A stretch of 64,000 nucleotides of DNA from Flavobacterium sp. (lineage in GTDB: Bacteria; Bacteroidota; Bacteroidia; Flavobacteriales; Flavobacteriaceae): contig NZ_SEBR01000017.1 in NCBI RefSeq assembly GCF_004295795.1, forward strand, positions 16,758-80,757. Direction: 5' to 3'. Shown here piece after piece: positions 26,320 to 35,297 of the stretch. Every line of letters starts with the position of its first letter. Within the stretch, counting starts at the first letter, position 1. Made by a program: the position numbers and the translations under genes. The notes under the pieces were generated by a model. That model made no database searches, was not told the DNA's origin, and saw only the letters and a list, made by a program, of their open reading frames with translations.

Positions 26320-27357
26320 TTGACTATGACGAACGTTTTCCGCAAACCCAATTTCGCGACCTTCGCCCTCTTTATTTTTTCACTTCTCGCCTCGCCTATT
26401 TTTGCTCAAAAGGTGGAACCGGCCAAAAAAGATTCGCTGAACGAGCGCTATCCGCGTTATCCTTTGCTCAAAATCGCGTCCATCAGCTACGATTATGCCG
26501 GACAAAGCGACTACAAGATCAAATACAAGGACGCGCCGGACGAAAGCGGTGAATTTTCCAGAGGACGTATGCAAGCCTATTTGTGGTTACCGTTTTACCG
26601 CGGAACCTACTTCACCTGGAGCGTAACGGAAATCTACACAAGAGAAGATTACGACCTCAAGAATGTGGTGAATCCTTCGGGAACTTACGTCAGCGGACGC
26701 GAGACGCTCGAAGATTTCAACACGATGGTGAATATGAACTGGAGAACCAAGATCGGGACAAAACAATTCGTGGTCAACGCTAGCGCGATGGTTGGCAGTT
26801 CGCCGGCTTTCCGCTACCAAAAAGTGAGTGGACAAGTCTACGGACTCGTGATCCTCAAAGACGTTCCGAACACGATTTACTCGGTTGGAGCCGCTGTTTT
26901 GATCGATCCATCTTCGCCGCTTCCGGTCGTTCCGGTGGCGCAATATTGGCACCGTTTCGAAAACAAGAAATGGGAAGTCGACATCGTCGTTCCGCAATGG
27001 GCCAAGATCAGACGTTCTGAAACCCTTGGCGGATGGCTTTCTGCCGGAGCCGAATTCGCATCCCAAAGTTTCTTTATCCGAAACCTTCCGGGCCAACAAT
27101 CGACCACTTATGAAAACGCTTTCAGTGAAATTACGCCCAATATCGGTTATGACAATCTACTTTTCGGAAACCTGATGTTGACCGTTCAAGGCGGATACAG
27201 AATCAACATGGGCGGACGACTCGGAGAAGTCAACGATCCTGCTCGCGACAAAATCGCGAACATCGACTTCGGATCAGGTTGGTACGGAAAAGCCATGCTG
27301 ACTTACGTGATCCCGAACAAGGCGATCCGTCAGACGTTGGATAAAGCGATGAATTGA
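26320..27357 (+). CDS. Outer-membrane beta-barrel-like protein (possibly DUF6268)
   Basis: 345 residues. Signal peptide to about residue 29 (FIFSLLASPIFAQ). The mature chain has a regular pattern of amphipathic strands with aromatic girdles (MQAYLWLPFYRGTYFTWSVTEIYTRED, TVQGGYRINMGGR, WYGKAMLTYVIPN), as expected for a barrel of the DUF6268 type, though I cannot confirm the family. No conserved catalytic motif. Either ATG 26320 or 26326 may start. It follows the XRE/SnoaL gene by 104 bases; co-transcription is possible. The 240 bases after it hold nothing I can identify. Confidence 0.65.
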   Translation: MTMTNVFRKPNFATFALFIFSLLASPIFAQKVEPAKKDSLNERYPRYPLLKIASISYDYAGQSDYKIKYKDAPDESGEFSRGRMQAYLWLPFYRGTYFTWSVTEIYTREDYDLKNVVNPSGTYVSGRETLEDFNTMVNMNWRTKIGTKQFVVNASAMVGSSPAFRYQKVSGQVYGLVILKDVPNTIYSVGAAVLIDPSSPLPVVPVAQYWHRFENKKWEVDIVVPQWAKIRRSETLGGWLSAGAEFASQSFFIRNLPGQQSTTYENAFSEITPNIGYDNLLFGNLMLTVQGGYRINMGGRLGEVNDPARDKIANIDFGSGWYGKAMLTYVIPNKAIRQTLDKAMN

Positions 27358-27597
27358 AAGGATTTCGGTCAAGACAAACGCTCCAATTCAAGATAATTTT
27401 TGGGATCGACCAAAATGTAGAAAATCGTCAGGAAAGGATTTTGTCCTTTTACGAAAAATGTTGCAGAACTTTCTTTGAGCCAAAATTATCGTGTTCAAAG
27501 ATCGTGTCCGAACCTGTTTTCTACAATTTTCTGATCTCGTGAAATACTTTTTGTCATTCGCCGATGATTGTCAGATGAAGTAAAAACCGCATTCCGA

Positions 27598-28092
27598 CTA
27601 TTTCGTCCGCTGCCGCATCGCCTCATACAAAACGATTCCGGTGCTTGTTCCGAGATTGAAACTTTCGACGTTTCCGCGCATTTCGATCGTCACGCTAAAA
27701 TCGCAGTTTTCCAACGCGAAATCGCTTAATCCGTTGCCTTCGTCTCCGAACCAGATCGCGAGATTCTGTTGCGTCAGATCGCTTTCGTGCAACAAACAAT
27801 GCTGTTTTCCAATCGTCGCCGGACTCGTCGCTACACAAGTGAATCCGCCGTTTTTCAATTTCTCCAGACATTCTTCGGACGAATCGAATCTTTCCAAATC
27901 CATGAACTGCACCGCGCCCGAGGAATGTTTCATCAATGACTTCCGCTTGCGCAACATTTCCAGATTGTCTTCAAGCCTTTTCATACCGTCGACAACGTAA
28001 ATTTTGGCAATGCCCAAACCGTTCGCGTTCCGTATCGCGTTGGCGATGTTGATGATATAGGTCGGATTTTCCAAAACGGCGATCAACGGCAT
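27598..28092 (-). CDS. Short SPOUT (TrmH-like) RNA methyltransferase
   Basis: 164 residues, essentially only the SPOUT knot domain. Motifs match the second trmH-like protein class: NPTYIINIANAIRNANGLG (about 8-27), WFGDEGNGLS (about 112) and IEMRGNVESFNLGTSTGIVLYEA (about 134-157). It lacks the N- and C-terminal extensions of TrmH at 21412. Predicted 2'-O-methylation of an RNA nucleotide by SAM; the target is unknown. Single gene. Confidence 0.8.
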   Translation of the reverse strand: MPLIAVLENPTYIINIANAIRNANGLGIAKIYVVDGMKRLEDNLEMLRKRKSLMKHSSGAVQFMDLERFDSSEECLEKLKNGGFTCVATSPATIGKQHCLLHESDLTQQNLAIWFGDEGNGLSDFALENCDFSVTIEMRGNVESFNLGTSTGIVLYEAMRQRTK

Positions 28093-28279
28093 TTTTTCTG
28101 TCGGATGGATTTTTCGTAAAAATACAGGATTTGATCGTTTGCTGAAATACGTATAAACCGATAAATCGCAAAAGCGACCAATGTTGCCACGCCGACACGT
28201 GAAGCTGTAACGAAAACAGCGCCAAACGAACGATCTTTACATATAACAAAAAGATTTTCAACAACTTAAAACATACACT

Positions 28280-28576
28280 ATGAAAAATTTGCTATTCACG
28301 GCCGCGGCCTTGCTTACCTTCGGATTGATGTCGGCACAGACCGATACGACGACCACGGGAAAAACGAAAACGACGACGACCAAAACGAAATCGGACAAAA
28401 CGAAATCGGACAAAACGATGAAAAAATCGACCGACAAGAAAATGACGAAATCATCGCCCCAAAACGACGACCGAAAAGCCGAACCGAACACGCAACCGGC
28501 CACGGCTCCAAATTCGACCGAGCCGAACAGCGCGACTCCTGCAACCGGCACTCCGACACCAACCGGAAAACCCTGA
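28280..28576 (+). CDS. Exported low-complexity T/K/P-rich protein
   Basis: 98 residues. Signal peptide MKNLLFTAAALLTFGLMSAQ, then TDTTTTGKTKTTTTKTKSD repeats, two SDKTK units and a proline/threonine-rich end (ATPATGTPTPTGKP). No domain; likely unstructured and periplasmic. The clean signal peptide and the terminator six bases after the stop argue that it is a real gene. Confidence 0.65.
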   Translation: MKNLLFTAAALLTFGLMSAQTDTTTTGKTKTTTTKTKSDKTKSDKTMKKSTDKKMTKSSPQNDDRKAEPNTQPATAPNSTEPNSATPATGTPTPTGKP

Positions 28577-28581
28577 AAAAC

Positions 28582-28606
28582 AAAAGCCCACAACGGGCTT
28601 TTTTTT
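28582..28606 (+). terminator. Rho-independent terminator
   Basis: AAAAGCCC-ACAAC-GGGCTTTT with an 8-T run, directly after the low-complexity protein gene. Confidence 0.85.
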
Positions 28607-28675
28607 ATGTCCGAAATTTTAATGCCGCACGGGTTGCAGCTTTGAACGCAAGTCGGTTTTCGCTAAATTAGTGCA

Positions 28676-29368
28676 ATGAAGAAAAAAGTAGTCGTATTGA
28701 CCGGAGCCGGGATTTCGGCCGAATCAGGAATAAAAACGTTCCGCGACGCCGATGGATTATGGGAAGGACATGACGTCATGGAAGTCGCCACACCCGAAGG
28801 CTGGAACAAAAATCCGGAATTGGTTCGCGATTTCTACAACCAAAGACGGCGCCAACTCAAGGAAGTCCAACCCAATTCGGCACACGTCGAACTCGCCGAA
28901 CTCGAGAAAGACTTCGACGTCACGATCATTACCCAAAACGTCGACAACCTGCACGAAAAAGGCGGAAGCACGAACGTCTTGCATTTGCACGGCGAACTGC
29001 TCAAGGTGCGAAGCCTGAACGATCCGACGCATATTGTCGATTGGGAAGAAGACTTGCTCGACTCGCACAAAGACCCGAACGGATTCGGCATGCGGCCGCA
29101 CATTGTGTGGTTTGGCGAAGACGTTCCGGCGCTCGAGCAAGCCGTTTACCTAACCGATCAAGCCGATATCTTTGCCGTGATAGGAACATCATTGCAAGTT
29201 TATCCCGCGGCCGGACTCGTTTCTTACACAAGACCGAACGTTCCCGTTTTTTACATCGACCCAAAACCTATCGGAATCTCCGGAATGGGGAAACGCCTCG
29301 AAGTGATTCCGATGAGCGCGACCCAAGGCGTGAAAGTGCTTAAGGAAAGACTCAGAAAATTGCCGTAA
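28676..29368 (+). CDS. cobB: Sirtuin NAD-dependent deacylase without zinc cysteines
   Basis: 230 residues. Sir2 motifs GAGISAESGIKTFR (9-23), TQNVDNLHEKGG (86-97), catalytic His105 in HLHGEL and RPHIVWFGE (140-148). Tyr54 and Arg57 (FYNQRR) match the Y-x-x-R pair that gives class III sirtuins (SIRT5, CobB) activity on succinyl and malonyl lysine. The segment that normally holds the two Cys-x2-Cys pairs is shortened, and the whole protein contains no cysteine, so it cannot bind the structural zinc in the usual way. A near -7 box (TAAATTAG) sits just upstream. The methyltransferase gene follows by 15 bases. Confidence 0.85.
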   Translation: MKKKVVVLTGAGISAESGIKTFRDADGLWEGHDVMEVATPEGWNKNPELVRDFYNQRRRQLKEVQPNSAHVELAELEKDFDVTIITQNVDNLHEKGGSTNVLHLHGELLKVRSLNDPTHIVDWEEDLLDSHKDPNGFGMRPHIVWFGEDVPALEQAVYLTDQADIFAVIGTSLQVYPAAGLVSYTRPNVPVFYIDPKPIGISGMGKRLEVIPMSATQGVKVLKERLRKLP

Positions 29369-29383
29369 CCAAATCCGAAACAA

Positions 29384-30154
29384 ATGGAAATAGAAAATCC
29401 CGCTTTCGACTACGACAATTTGGGCGAAACCTATTCGAAAATCCGCCAAACCGATCCAAGAATTGCCAATTATGTTCTCGATGCGCTGGCCGATGCGAAA
29501 ACCATAATCAACATTGGCGCAGGTTCAGGATCGTATGAACCTGAGAACAAATATGTCGTCGCAGTCGAACCGTCAGTCACGATGCGCAAACAGCGATTGG
29601 CTAACCAAAAAGTTCCGGCGATCGACGCCAAAGCGGACAGTTTGCCGTTTGACGATAATTCGTTCGATGCGGCGATGGCGATGGTCACGATCCATCATTG
29701 GCCTGACATCGACAAAGGTCTGAGGGAAATTCGGCGCGTCACCAAAAACCAGATTCTGGTAATGACATTCGATCCCGATGCGCTCGACAAGTTTTGGAAC
29801 GCCGATTATTTTCCGGAATTGATCGAGGTCGAAAAAGCGAGATATCCGAAAATACAAGATATCTTGGACGCTTTGGGCGGAAAGAGTGAGGTGATCGAAA
29901 TCCCGATTCCGCTCGATTGCCGCGACGGATTCCAGGAAGCGTTTTACGGAAGACCCGAAGCTTTCCTGAACCCGGAAGTGCGGTTGAACCAATCGGCTTG
30001 GGGATTTTTGCGCGATGGACTGGAGGAAGAATCGGTGAATCGGCTAAAAGCAGATCTGGATTCGGGAAAATGGGACGAAAAATTCGGGAAGTATCGCAGC
30101 GAACCCTTTGCGACTTTCGCGCTACGACTGATCGTGTCGCATCCGCAAAGTTGA
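29384..30154 (+). CDS. Class I SAM-dependent methyltransferase
   Basis: 256 residues, Rossmann-fold methyltransferase of the UbiE/Methyltransf_11 type. SAM motif I IINIGAGSGSYE (about 41-52), motif II acidic VAVEPS (about 60), DNSFDAAMAMVTIHHW (about 93-108) and motif III-like LREIRRVTKNQILVMTFDP. Substrate cannot be told. Probably co-transcribed with the sirtuin gene (15-base gap). Confidence 0.8.
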   Translation: MEIENPAFDYDNLGETYSKIRQTDPRIANYVLDALADAKTIINIGAGSGSYEPENKYVVAVEPSVTMRKQRLANQKVPAIDAKADSLPFDDNSFDAAMAMVTIHHWPDIDKGLREIRRVTKNQILVMTFDPDALDKFWNADYFPELIEVEKARYPKIQDILDALGGKSEVIEIPIPLDCRDGFQEAFYGRPEAFLNPEVRLNQSAWGFLRDGLEEESVNRLKADLDSGKWDEKFGKYRSEPFATFALRLIVSHPQS

Positions 30155-30232
30155 TAGAATCGATAATTATCGGGAGAGATTCCCGTAAATCCGGACCAAT
30201 ACCGCTATTTTTGCGACCGATAACAAATCGGC

Positions 30233-30799
30233 ATGAAACCAATAAAACTCCAACTTTTCGTTTTCATTTTACTATTTCTCGTTTTCTCGAAAGCTTTCGG
30301 CCAACCCAAAAAAGGCGAATCGCTGAATGTCTCGGTCGGACTTGGAGTGACGACCTGCTATTACGACGTCGACACTTCGGGTTCGGGATTCAGTGCCGAA
30401 GTCGAATACTTTTGGGCGCCTTTGAGTTGGTTTGGAGTAAAGCCATATGCAGGTGTCATTTTCGCGCATTCGGAATCGGAAAAAAACGAGATGTTCGAAG
30501 CCAAAGTCAGGACAAAGGCATTTCTCGTCGGAACGAAGATCAGGATTGCCGCGCCAATTCCTTATGTCGCACCTTATATCGAATCGGGTTTCGGACTTTC
30601 GTGCGGCTCGTTCGAGACTTTCGTCGCCGGACATTACGACATCGACAAAAGCGGAATCTATCCACATATCCCGCTGACGTTAGGACTTGCGGTGGGACGC
30701 AAACACAATTTCGACATCAAGTTGAGTTATTATTTCCAGGATTCGGCCAAGCAAATTTACGGATCGGCGGCTGTCGGGTTTTCGTTTCCGCTTGACTGA
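30233..30799 (+). CDS. Small outer-membrane beta-barrel-like protein
   Basis: 188 residues. Signal peptide to about residue 23 (FILLFLVFSKAFGQ), then strands typical of 8-stranded barrels: NVSVGLGVTTCYYDV, FLVGTKIRIAAPIPYVAPYIESGFG, and terminal IYGSAAVGFSFPLD. No catalytic motif. Function unknown. Confidence 0.6.
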   Translation: MKPIKLQLFVFILLFLVFSKAFGQPKKGESLNVSVGLGVTTCYYDVDTSGSGFSAEVEYFWAPLSWFGVKPYAGVIFAHSESEKNEMFEAKVRTKAFLVGTKIRIAAPIPYVAPYIESGFGLSCGSFETFVAGHYDIDKSGIYPHIPLTLGLAVGRKHNFDIKLSYYFQDSAKQIYGSAAVGFSFPLD

Positions 30800-30809
30800 C
30801 AGAAAGCGA

Positions 30810-30968
30810 TCAGGAAAAATCCTCACTCCAATCGCCTTGCATGGCATCGAGTAATTTGGGCGTCGGCTTTAAGCTGTCGATGTGGCAATTTTCGAGATCG
30901 GACAAAGATTCGACATTGAGATAATCGTCCTTTTCGTGCTCGGAAGTGTTTTGATCGGAAGTATTCAT
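30810..30968 (-). CDS. Small hypothetical protein, acidic
   Basis: 52 residues from ATG 30968 (MNTSDQNTSEHEKDDYLNVES). A longer start at 31058 would add 30 residues containing CQVCGRGVF, a possible zinc-knuckle pair. Mostly acidic and polar, no domain recognised. It converges with the barrel gene. Support is weak: an open frame with plausible composition only. Confidence 0.35.
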   Translation of the reverse strand: MNTSDQNTSEHEKDDYLNVESLSDLENCHIDSLKPTPKLLDAMQGDWSEDFS

Positions 30969-31122
30969 GGTTGTTTCTTCCAAAAATACGCCGCGACCGC
31001 AAACCTGGCATTGTAGGAAAACTGCGATTGTGTTGTAAGATTCGCTGCACGCATCCAAAAAAACCAGATTCTGCCTGAAGCGATTCCTCGAAATCGAATC
31101 ACGGGCAGAATTTCCATCCGAT

Positions 31123-33099
31123 TCAGACTTCGGAAAACTCCAACCGAATTTCAGTCGAAGCGCCAGAAGTCACCGAAATTTTCGCGCCCAGACGATCGGC
31201 TAATTCGCGAATCAAAGTCAAGCCCAAACCAGAACGTCGGCTGTCGACCGAAGCATTTCCAAGCAATGCCGCTTTCGCCGTTTCGGGCATCGGTTTTCCT
31301 GTGTTTCGAACCCAGACTGAAATTTGTTTTCCGGATTTGCTTCCGCCCAAAATCACCTCGGAATCTTCATTGGAAACCTTTATCGCGTTCTGAACCAAGT
31401 TCCTGAGAATGATCTCGAGCATGTTTCGATCGGTTTCCAGGCAAAGCGACTCGTCGAATTCGCGTTTTAGCGACACGTTCTTTTTCTCGCGTTCGTTCGT
31501 CGAAAGATCTGAAATCACCTCGAAACATTCTTCCAACGCAAAAAAATCGTTCTGAACCGAAAATTGCTGCATCTGCGACTTGGACCAAATCAACAAATCT
31601 TCCATCGTATCGAGCAAAATGCGCGCCGACGAAGTGATTTTGTCGTTGTGACGGATTTTGTCGGCTTCTGACAAAGCCTCGGGATGCGACTTCTGGATTT
31701 CCAGAAACTGATAGATATGGCTCACGGAACTTCTCAAATCGTGCCCGATGATCGAAAACAGTTTCGCTTTCGTCTGATTGGCTTCGTCGAGCTTCGAATT
31801 CAGCTGCAAAAGTGCGAGATTGTTGCGTCGCTGGTTTCGGATTTGCATAAAAAGCAAAAATCCTATCGCGATCACCATGACGAGTCCGCCAATGTAAAGC
31901 CAGCGCTCGCGTTCGGCCGATTCGAGTTTGACGCGATTGAGCTCGATCTGTTTGTCGCGCAGTTCGATCGCACGCCTGTCCTCGAGGTTCTTGATGGTTT
32001 CCTTGTTGTCGGAATTGAAGATCGAATCCTTGAAAACCGCGGCTTGGTTCTGCATTTCGAATGCGCTCTCGAATTGCCTCAATTGTCCGTGAAGCGCTGC
32101 CAGCGTCACATAAGCCAAACCTTGTCCGTTTCGGTCGCCTCTTTCCTGATTGAGTTTAAGCGCGCGGTTGCCTTCGAACACGCCTTTGTTTGCGAGTTCC
32201 ACTGCTTTTGCTCCGGATTCGGCTTTCGATTGTCTCAGGAAAATATCGGCACGCAACTGGTAATTCGCGGGCGTAACCCTGTCGTTTCCGGTCGTGAGAT
32301 TGATTTCCAACGAGGCGTCATTATACTCGTTCGCCTTCTTGTAATCCTTGTTTTCGTAATACAGATGCGCCAGGGACGAAAGGTTGATCGACTTGTTGTA
32401 AAGATCGCCGAGCTTGTCGTTGATCACGATTGCGTCGTTGAAGAACTTGATCGCCTTGTCGTATTGCCTGAGTTCGGAATAACAATTTCCGAGATTTCCC
32501 AAATTGTTGGACAGATACGTCAAATTGCCCATCTGTTCATTGATCACGCGCGCCCGATCGTAATATTGAACGGCTTTTTTGATGTCGCCCAAGTCATAAT
32601 ACACGATTCCCATGTTCGACAAAACCGCCGCCTGCCCTTTCCTGTCGCCGGCTTCCTCGCTCGATTTGAGCGCGAGCATGTCGTTTTCGAGCGCTTCGGT
32701 GTAATTGCCCATGTAGGTTTGCACGAGTCCGAGACTTCGCAGACATTCGCCTTTTACTTTTTTGCTCTTTACGATTTTGAGGCCCTTTTTGTATTCCTCG
32801 ACGCCTCCCGGATAATCGCCGTTATTGGTCAGGTTCATGCCTATGCTGCGATGTGCCGCTGCGATCCCGTCGTTGAATTTGAGCTTTTTGGCGAGTTGCA
32901 ACGCGCGTCTTCCCCACAAAAGTCCAAGTTTCACATCTACATCTTGGTGACAATAGGAAAGTTTGTTCAAAACCGACACTTTGGCCGTGTCGTCCGGTTT
33001 GGTCGCGACGAGATTTTTGAGCGAATCGATAGCCGACTTTCCTTCGGTTTGGGAAAATCCGACGATCGGAAAAAGCAAAAACAAAAGCAGCCAGCGCAT
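31123..33099 (-). CDS. TPR-containing sensor histidine kinase
   Basis: 658 residues. Signal-like N-terminus (MRWLLLFLLFPIVGFSQ), then a periplasmic array of about six TPR units (about 45-345; for example AAVLSNMGIVYYDLGDIKKAVQYYDRA), a membrane helix (LYIGGLVMVIAIGFLLFMQ, 401-419), coiled linker, HisKA with phospho-acceptor His453 in SIIGHDLRSSVSH, and HATPase_c (NMLEIILRNLVQNAI N-box, VWVRNTGKP, RRSGLGLTL). It directly follows the LytTR regulator gene with no gap (RR stop TAG next to ATG), so the pair is one two-component system. Signal unknown; TPR input suggests protein-protein sensing. Confidence 0.88.
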   Translation of the reverse strand: MRWLLLFLLFPIVGFSQTEGKSAIDSLKNLVATKPDDTAKVSVLNKLSYCHQDVDVKLGLLWGRRALQLAKKLKFNDGIAAAHRSIGMNLTNNGDYPGGVEEYKKGLKIVKSKKVKGECLRSLGLVQTYMGNYTEALENDMLALKSSEEAGDRKGQAAVLSNMGIVYYDLGDIKKAVQYYDRARVINEQMGNLTYLSNNLGNLGNCYSELRQYDKAIKFFNDAIVINDKLGDLYNKSINLSSLAHLYYENKDYKKANEYNDASLEINLTTGNDRVTPANYQLRADIFLRQSKAESGAKAVELANKGVFEGNRALKLNQERGDRNGQGLAYVTLAALHGQLRQFESAFEMQNQAAVFKDSIFNSDNKETIKNLEDRRAIELRDKQIELNRVKLESAERERWLYIGGLVMVIAIGFLLFMQIRNQRRNNLALLQLNSKLDEANQTKAKLFSIIGHDLRSSVSHIYQFLEIQKSHPEALSEADKIRHNDKITSSARILLDTMEDLLIWSKSQMQQFSVQNDFFALEECFEVISDLSTNEREKKNVSLKREFDESLCLETDRNMLEIILRNLVQNAIKVSNEDSEVILGGSKSGKQISVWVRNTGKPMPETAKAALLGNASVDSRRSGLGLTLIRELADRLGAKISVTSGASTEIRLEFSEV

Positions 33100-33804
33100 C
33101 TAAAGCAGTTGTTTGAGGTTGTCTTTATAACTCCTTCCGATGGGAATTTCGGTTCCGTCGTGAAGCGTGACAACGCCCGAAACCACTTTTCTCACGAAAG
33201 TCTTGTGCACGGCGAAACTGCGGTGCACGCGCACGAATCCCACCATGTTCTCTTCTTTTATCAGATTCCCGATATTGGACAAAACGAAATATTTGCGAGT
33301 GCCGGTCACGACCCTTGTGTAATCTTTCAACGCTTCGAGATACAAGATGTCGCGCAGGGCAACCTTGTGCTGCTCTGTGCCGTCCTTGATGAAAATCGAC
33401 TCGCCACCGAATCCGGCTTCGAACAGATTCGCCTTTTCGCGAACCGACATATAGTCCTCGATGCGAACGATTGTCTGGGAAAGTCTGTTCGCGGTGAGCG
33501 GTTTCAGGATGAAGTCCAACGTATCGAGTCCGAAGGCGTCCAGAGCGTGTTCCGGATGAGCCGAAATAAACACGCAAACGGGAACATCGGAAACCGATTT
33601 GCGCAATTCAAGACCGGAAAGCTCCGGCATGTCGATGTCGAGAAACAGCACGTCAGGTTTGTGTTTTTGGATAAAAGGCAGCGCTTCTACCGCCGACTCG
33701 AAAATACCGAGCACGTCAAATTGCGGATACCGCTTCAGGTTCAGGGAAACATTGAGCCTATCCAGCTCGTTGTCGTCGATTATAAGACTGGTATACCGTT
33801 TCAT
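33100..33804 (-). CDS. LytTR-family response regulator
   Basis: 234 residues. Receiver domain (1-120) with acidic pair IDDNE, phospho-acceptor Asp56 in LFLDIDMPELSG, Ser in VFISAHPEHA, and Lys in FILKPL. LytTR DNA-binding domain (about 130-234) with DILYLEALKDYTRVVT, VRVHRSFAVHKTFV and IPIGRSYKDNLKQLL. It is first in the operon with the TPR kinase. Binds direct repeats in characterised relatives; targets unknown here. Confidence 0.9.
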   Translation of the reverse strand: MKRYTSLIIDDNELDRLNVSLNLKRYPQFDVLGIFESAVEALPFIQKHKPDVLFLDIDMPELSGLELRKSVSDVPVCVFISAHPEHALDAFGLDTLDFILKPLTANRLSQTIVRIEDYMSVREKANLFEAGFGGESIFIKDGTEQHKVALRDILYLEALKDYTRVVTGTRKYFVLSNIGNLIKEENMVGFVRVHRSFAVHKTFVRKVVSGVVTLHDGTEIPIGRSYKDNLKQLL

Positions 33805-33820
33805 AGCTTCGAAGGTCAGT

Positions 33821-33828
33821 CAAATGTA
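33821..33828 (-). promoter_or_regulatory. -7 box (TACATTTG) of the regulator-kinase operon
   Basis: Exact TAnnTTTG match on the minus strand, 16 bases upstream of the ATG at 33804. Confidence 0.5.
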
Positions 33829-33957
33829 CTACAATATCGGATTTTCTGTCGCTAGTAGAGAAAAAATGTCGCTGGTATATTTTAACACGAGATAAATTGC
33901 GCAACTCGCAACTTTGCAATCAAGACAACAGCGTACAATTGTGTTAGTTTTTTTCAG

Positions 33958-33988
33958 AAAGAGTCGGTAGGAGTTGCCGGCTCTTTTT
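33958..33988 (+). terminator. Terminator hairpin with no upstream plus-strand gene
   Basis: AAAGAGTCGG (33958-33967) pairs with CCGGCTCTTT (33977-33986), one G-T pair, 9-base loop, then T run. No plus-strand protein gene precedes it within the 150 bases back to the divergent regulator gene. TATATTTT near 33877 could be a -7 box, giving a transcript of about 100 nt. Confidence 0.6.
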
Positions 33989-34068
33989 ATTTTGTTGGAT
34001 TTCCCTTACATTCAAATTGTACACAACTTTACTGTTTTAAAAAAAGTTACGGTTACTAACTTTAGGAG

Positions 34069-34365
34069 ATGGAAAAGTTTTTACGCGAACAAAAGGAAAT
34101 GCGAAAATGTATGGAGAAAAAGTTGTCCGAAATCACTTTGGAATACGAACCTGACATGGACGCATCCGAAAGAAAGCACTTCGAATTGGCCAAACATTAC
34201 ACGTATTCGCTCGTAGTGGGAGAAAGTCTGATGTGCGAATGGCATTTTACCGAAATGGCAAAACACTACCAAACGATGTTGCCGCAAAAAGTCGAGCGCG
34301 AATTGCGAACGGGTTTGAACGAGTGCGTAAATTCGGTGCGGAATTCAGACAATCGTTCAGTTTAG
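34069..34365 (+). CDS. Small charged hypothetical protein
   Basis: 98 residues, rich in K, E and M, mostly helical (MEKFLREQKEMRKCMEKKL, then DASERKHFELAKHY). Two Cys (14 and 55) and a late NECVNS. No signal or membrane segment. Unknown family. TAACTTTA, a near -7 box, ends only a few bases before the ATG, so the mRNA may have almost no leader. Its 3' end overlaps the convergent receiver gene by nine bases. Confidence 0.6.
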   Translation: MEKFLREQKEMRKCMEKKLSEITLEYEPDMDASERKHFELAKHYTYSLVVGESLMCEWHFTEMAKHYQTMLPQKVERELRTGLNECVNSVRNSDNRSV

Positions 34366-34743
34366 ATCTCTTGTGCGTCTCAACCCGATTATGTCGCGCA
34401 AATCTTTTTCCAGCAGAAAATAGTCGGTCGATTTCACAATGTGTCTGTCGGCTCCAAACTCGTAGCTTTTCTGGGCCAATTCCTGATCGATGGACGAAGT
34501 GAAAATCACCACAGGAACATCGTCAAAACGCTTGTCGCCTCTAATTGTCTTCAGAACGTCATGTCCGGTCGTGCCGTTCAGGCTGAAATCGAGAAACAGG
34601 ATTTCGGGCACTTCCGATTCTCCGAACAATTGGTCGCGAAACGCATCCAAAGTCTCGAAAACCATCACTTGCTTGTTGAATCCGACCATGATGTCCACGA
34701 AAATCATCAAATCGTCCTTGTCGTCGTCCAGGTAATAAATCAT
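34357..34743 (-). CDS. Single-domain response regulator
   Basis: 128 residues, receiver only. Acidic DDDKDD (6-11), phospho-acceptor Asp52 in LFLDFSLNGTTG, Thr/Ser in VVIFTSSIDQ and Lys in HIVKSTDY. No output domain. Lies close to the kinase/LytTR pair but on a separate transcript. Overlaps the 98-residue gene tail to tail. Confidence 0.85.
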   Translation of the reverse strand: MIYYLDDDKDDLMIFVDIMVGFNKQVMVFETLDAFRDQLFGESEVPEILFLDFSLNGTTGHDVLKTIRGDKRFDDVPVVIFTSSIDQELAQKSYEFGADRHIVKSTDYFLLEKDLRDIIGLRRTRDLN

Positions 34744-34842
34744 CGGAAATTAATTTTACACCAATTTAGGAAATCGAAGTGAAACCAGATTTGCATAATT
34801 TCCATTCCGCCGATTTTTTTTCCAGATTTCAAAATGTCGCCC

Positions 34843-35280
34843 TCACTTGACCTTCATTGCCTTGAGCAAAGCGGCAGTTACCAAAGCGCCAAATAAGTAA
34901 TAGCCGACTGTCATCGCTTTTTTTTGCGTCGTTCCCGCAACCGGTTCTTCGTCCAATCCCATTGGTTCGGGCAATGTCACGGCTCCGACTCCGGCGGTCA
35001 GGCCGATCGTGATGGCGCGCGTCCAAAGATTTTTGCTTCCGCCAATCCCGATACTCGAATAATACATGGCGTTGCTGACCAGATCTGCGCCCAAAGTTGC
35101 CGCATACAGATTGTCTTCGTTTTCGATTTCGGCGTCGATCGGCTTTAGCGTTTTCTGGATCGCCTCCTCGCCTACCAAATCGATTCTTGGCGTGCCTTTC
35201 TTGTGTTTCAGCGCTTCGTGCAGTAAATTCAGGGCGATCGCGCCGCCCAATCCGGCGGCCATATTTTTTATCGTGCTCAT
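34843..35280 (-). CDS. Hypothetical membrane-associated protein
   Basis: 145 residues. Glycine/alanine-rich hydrophobic segments at about 5-20 (AAGLGGAIALNLLHEAL), 95-110 (AITIGLTAGVGAVTL) and 125-142 (VGYYLFGALVTAALL) suggest two or three membrane-interacting helices. No family recognised. 17 bases downstream of the small lipoprotein gene, probably co-transcribed. Confidence 0.6.
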   Translation of the reverse strand: MSTIKNMAAGLGGAIALNLLHEALKHKKGTPRIDLVGEEAIQKTLKPIDAEIENEDNLYAATLGADLVSNAMYYSSIGIGGSKNLWTRAITIGLTAGVGAVTLPEPMGLDEEPVAGTTQKKAMTVGYYLFGALVTAALLKAMKVK

Positions 35281-35297
35281 TTTGTCGGTTTTTGGGA

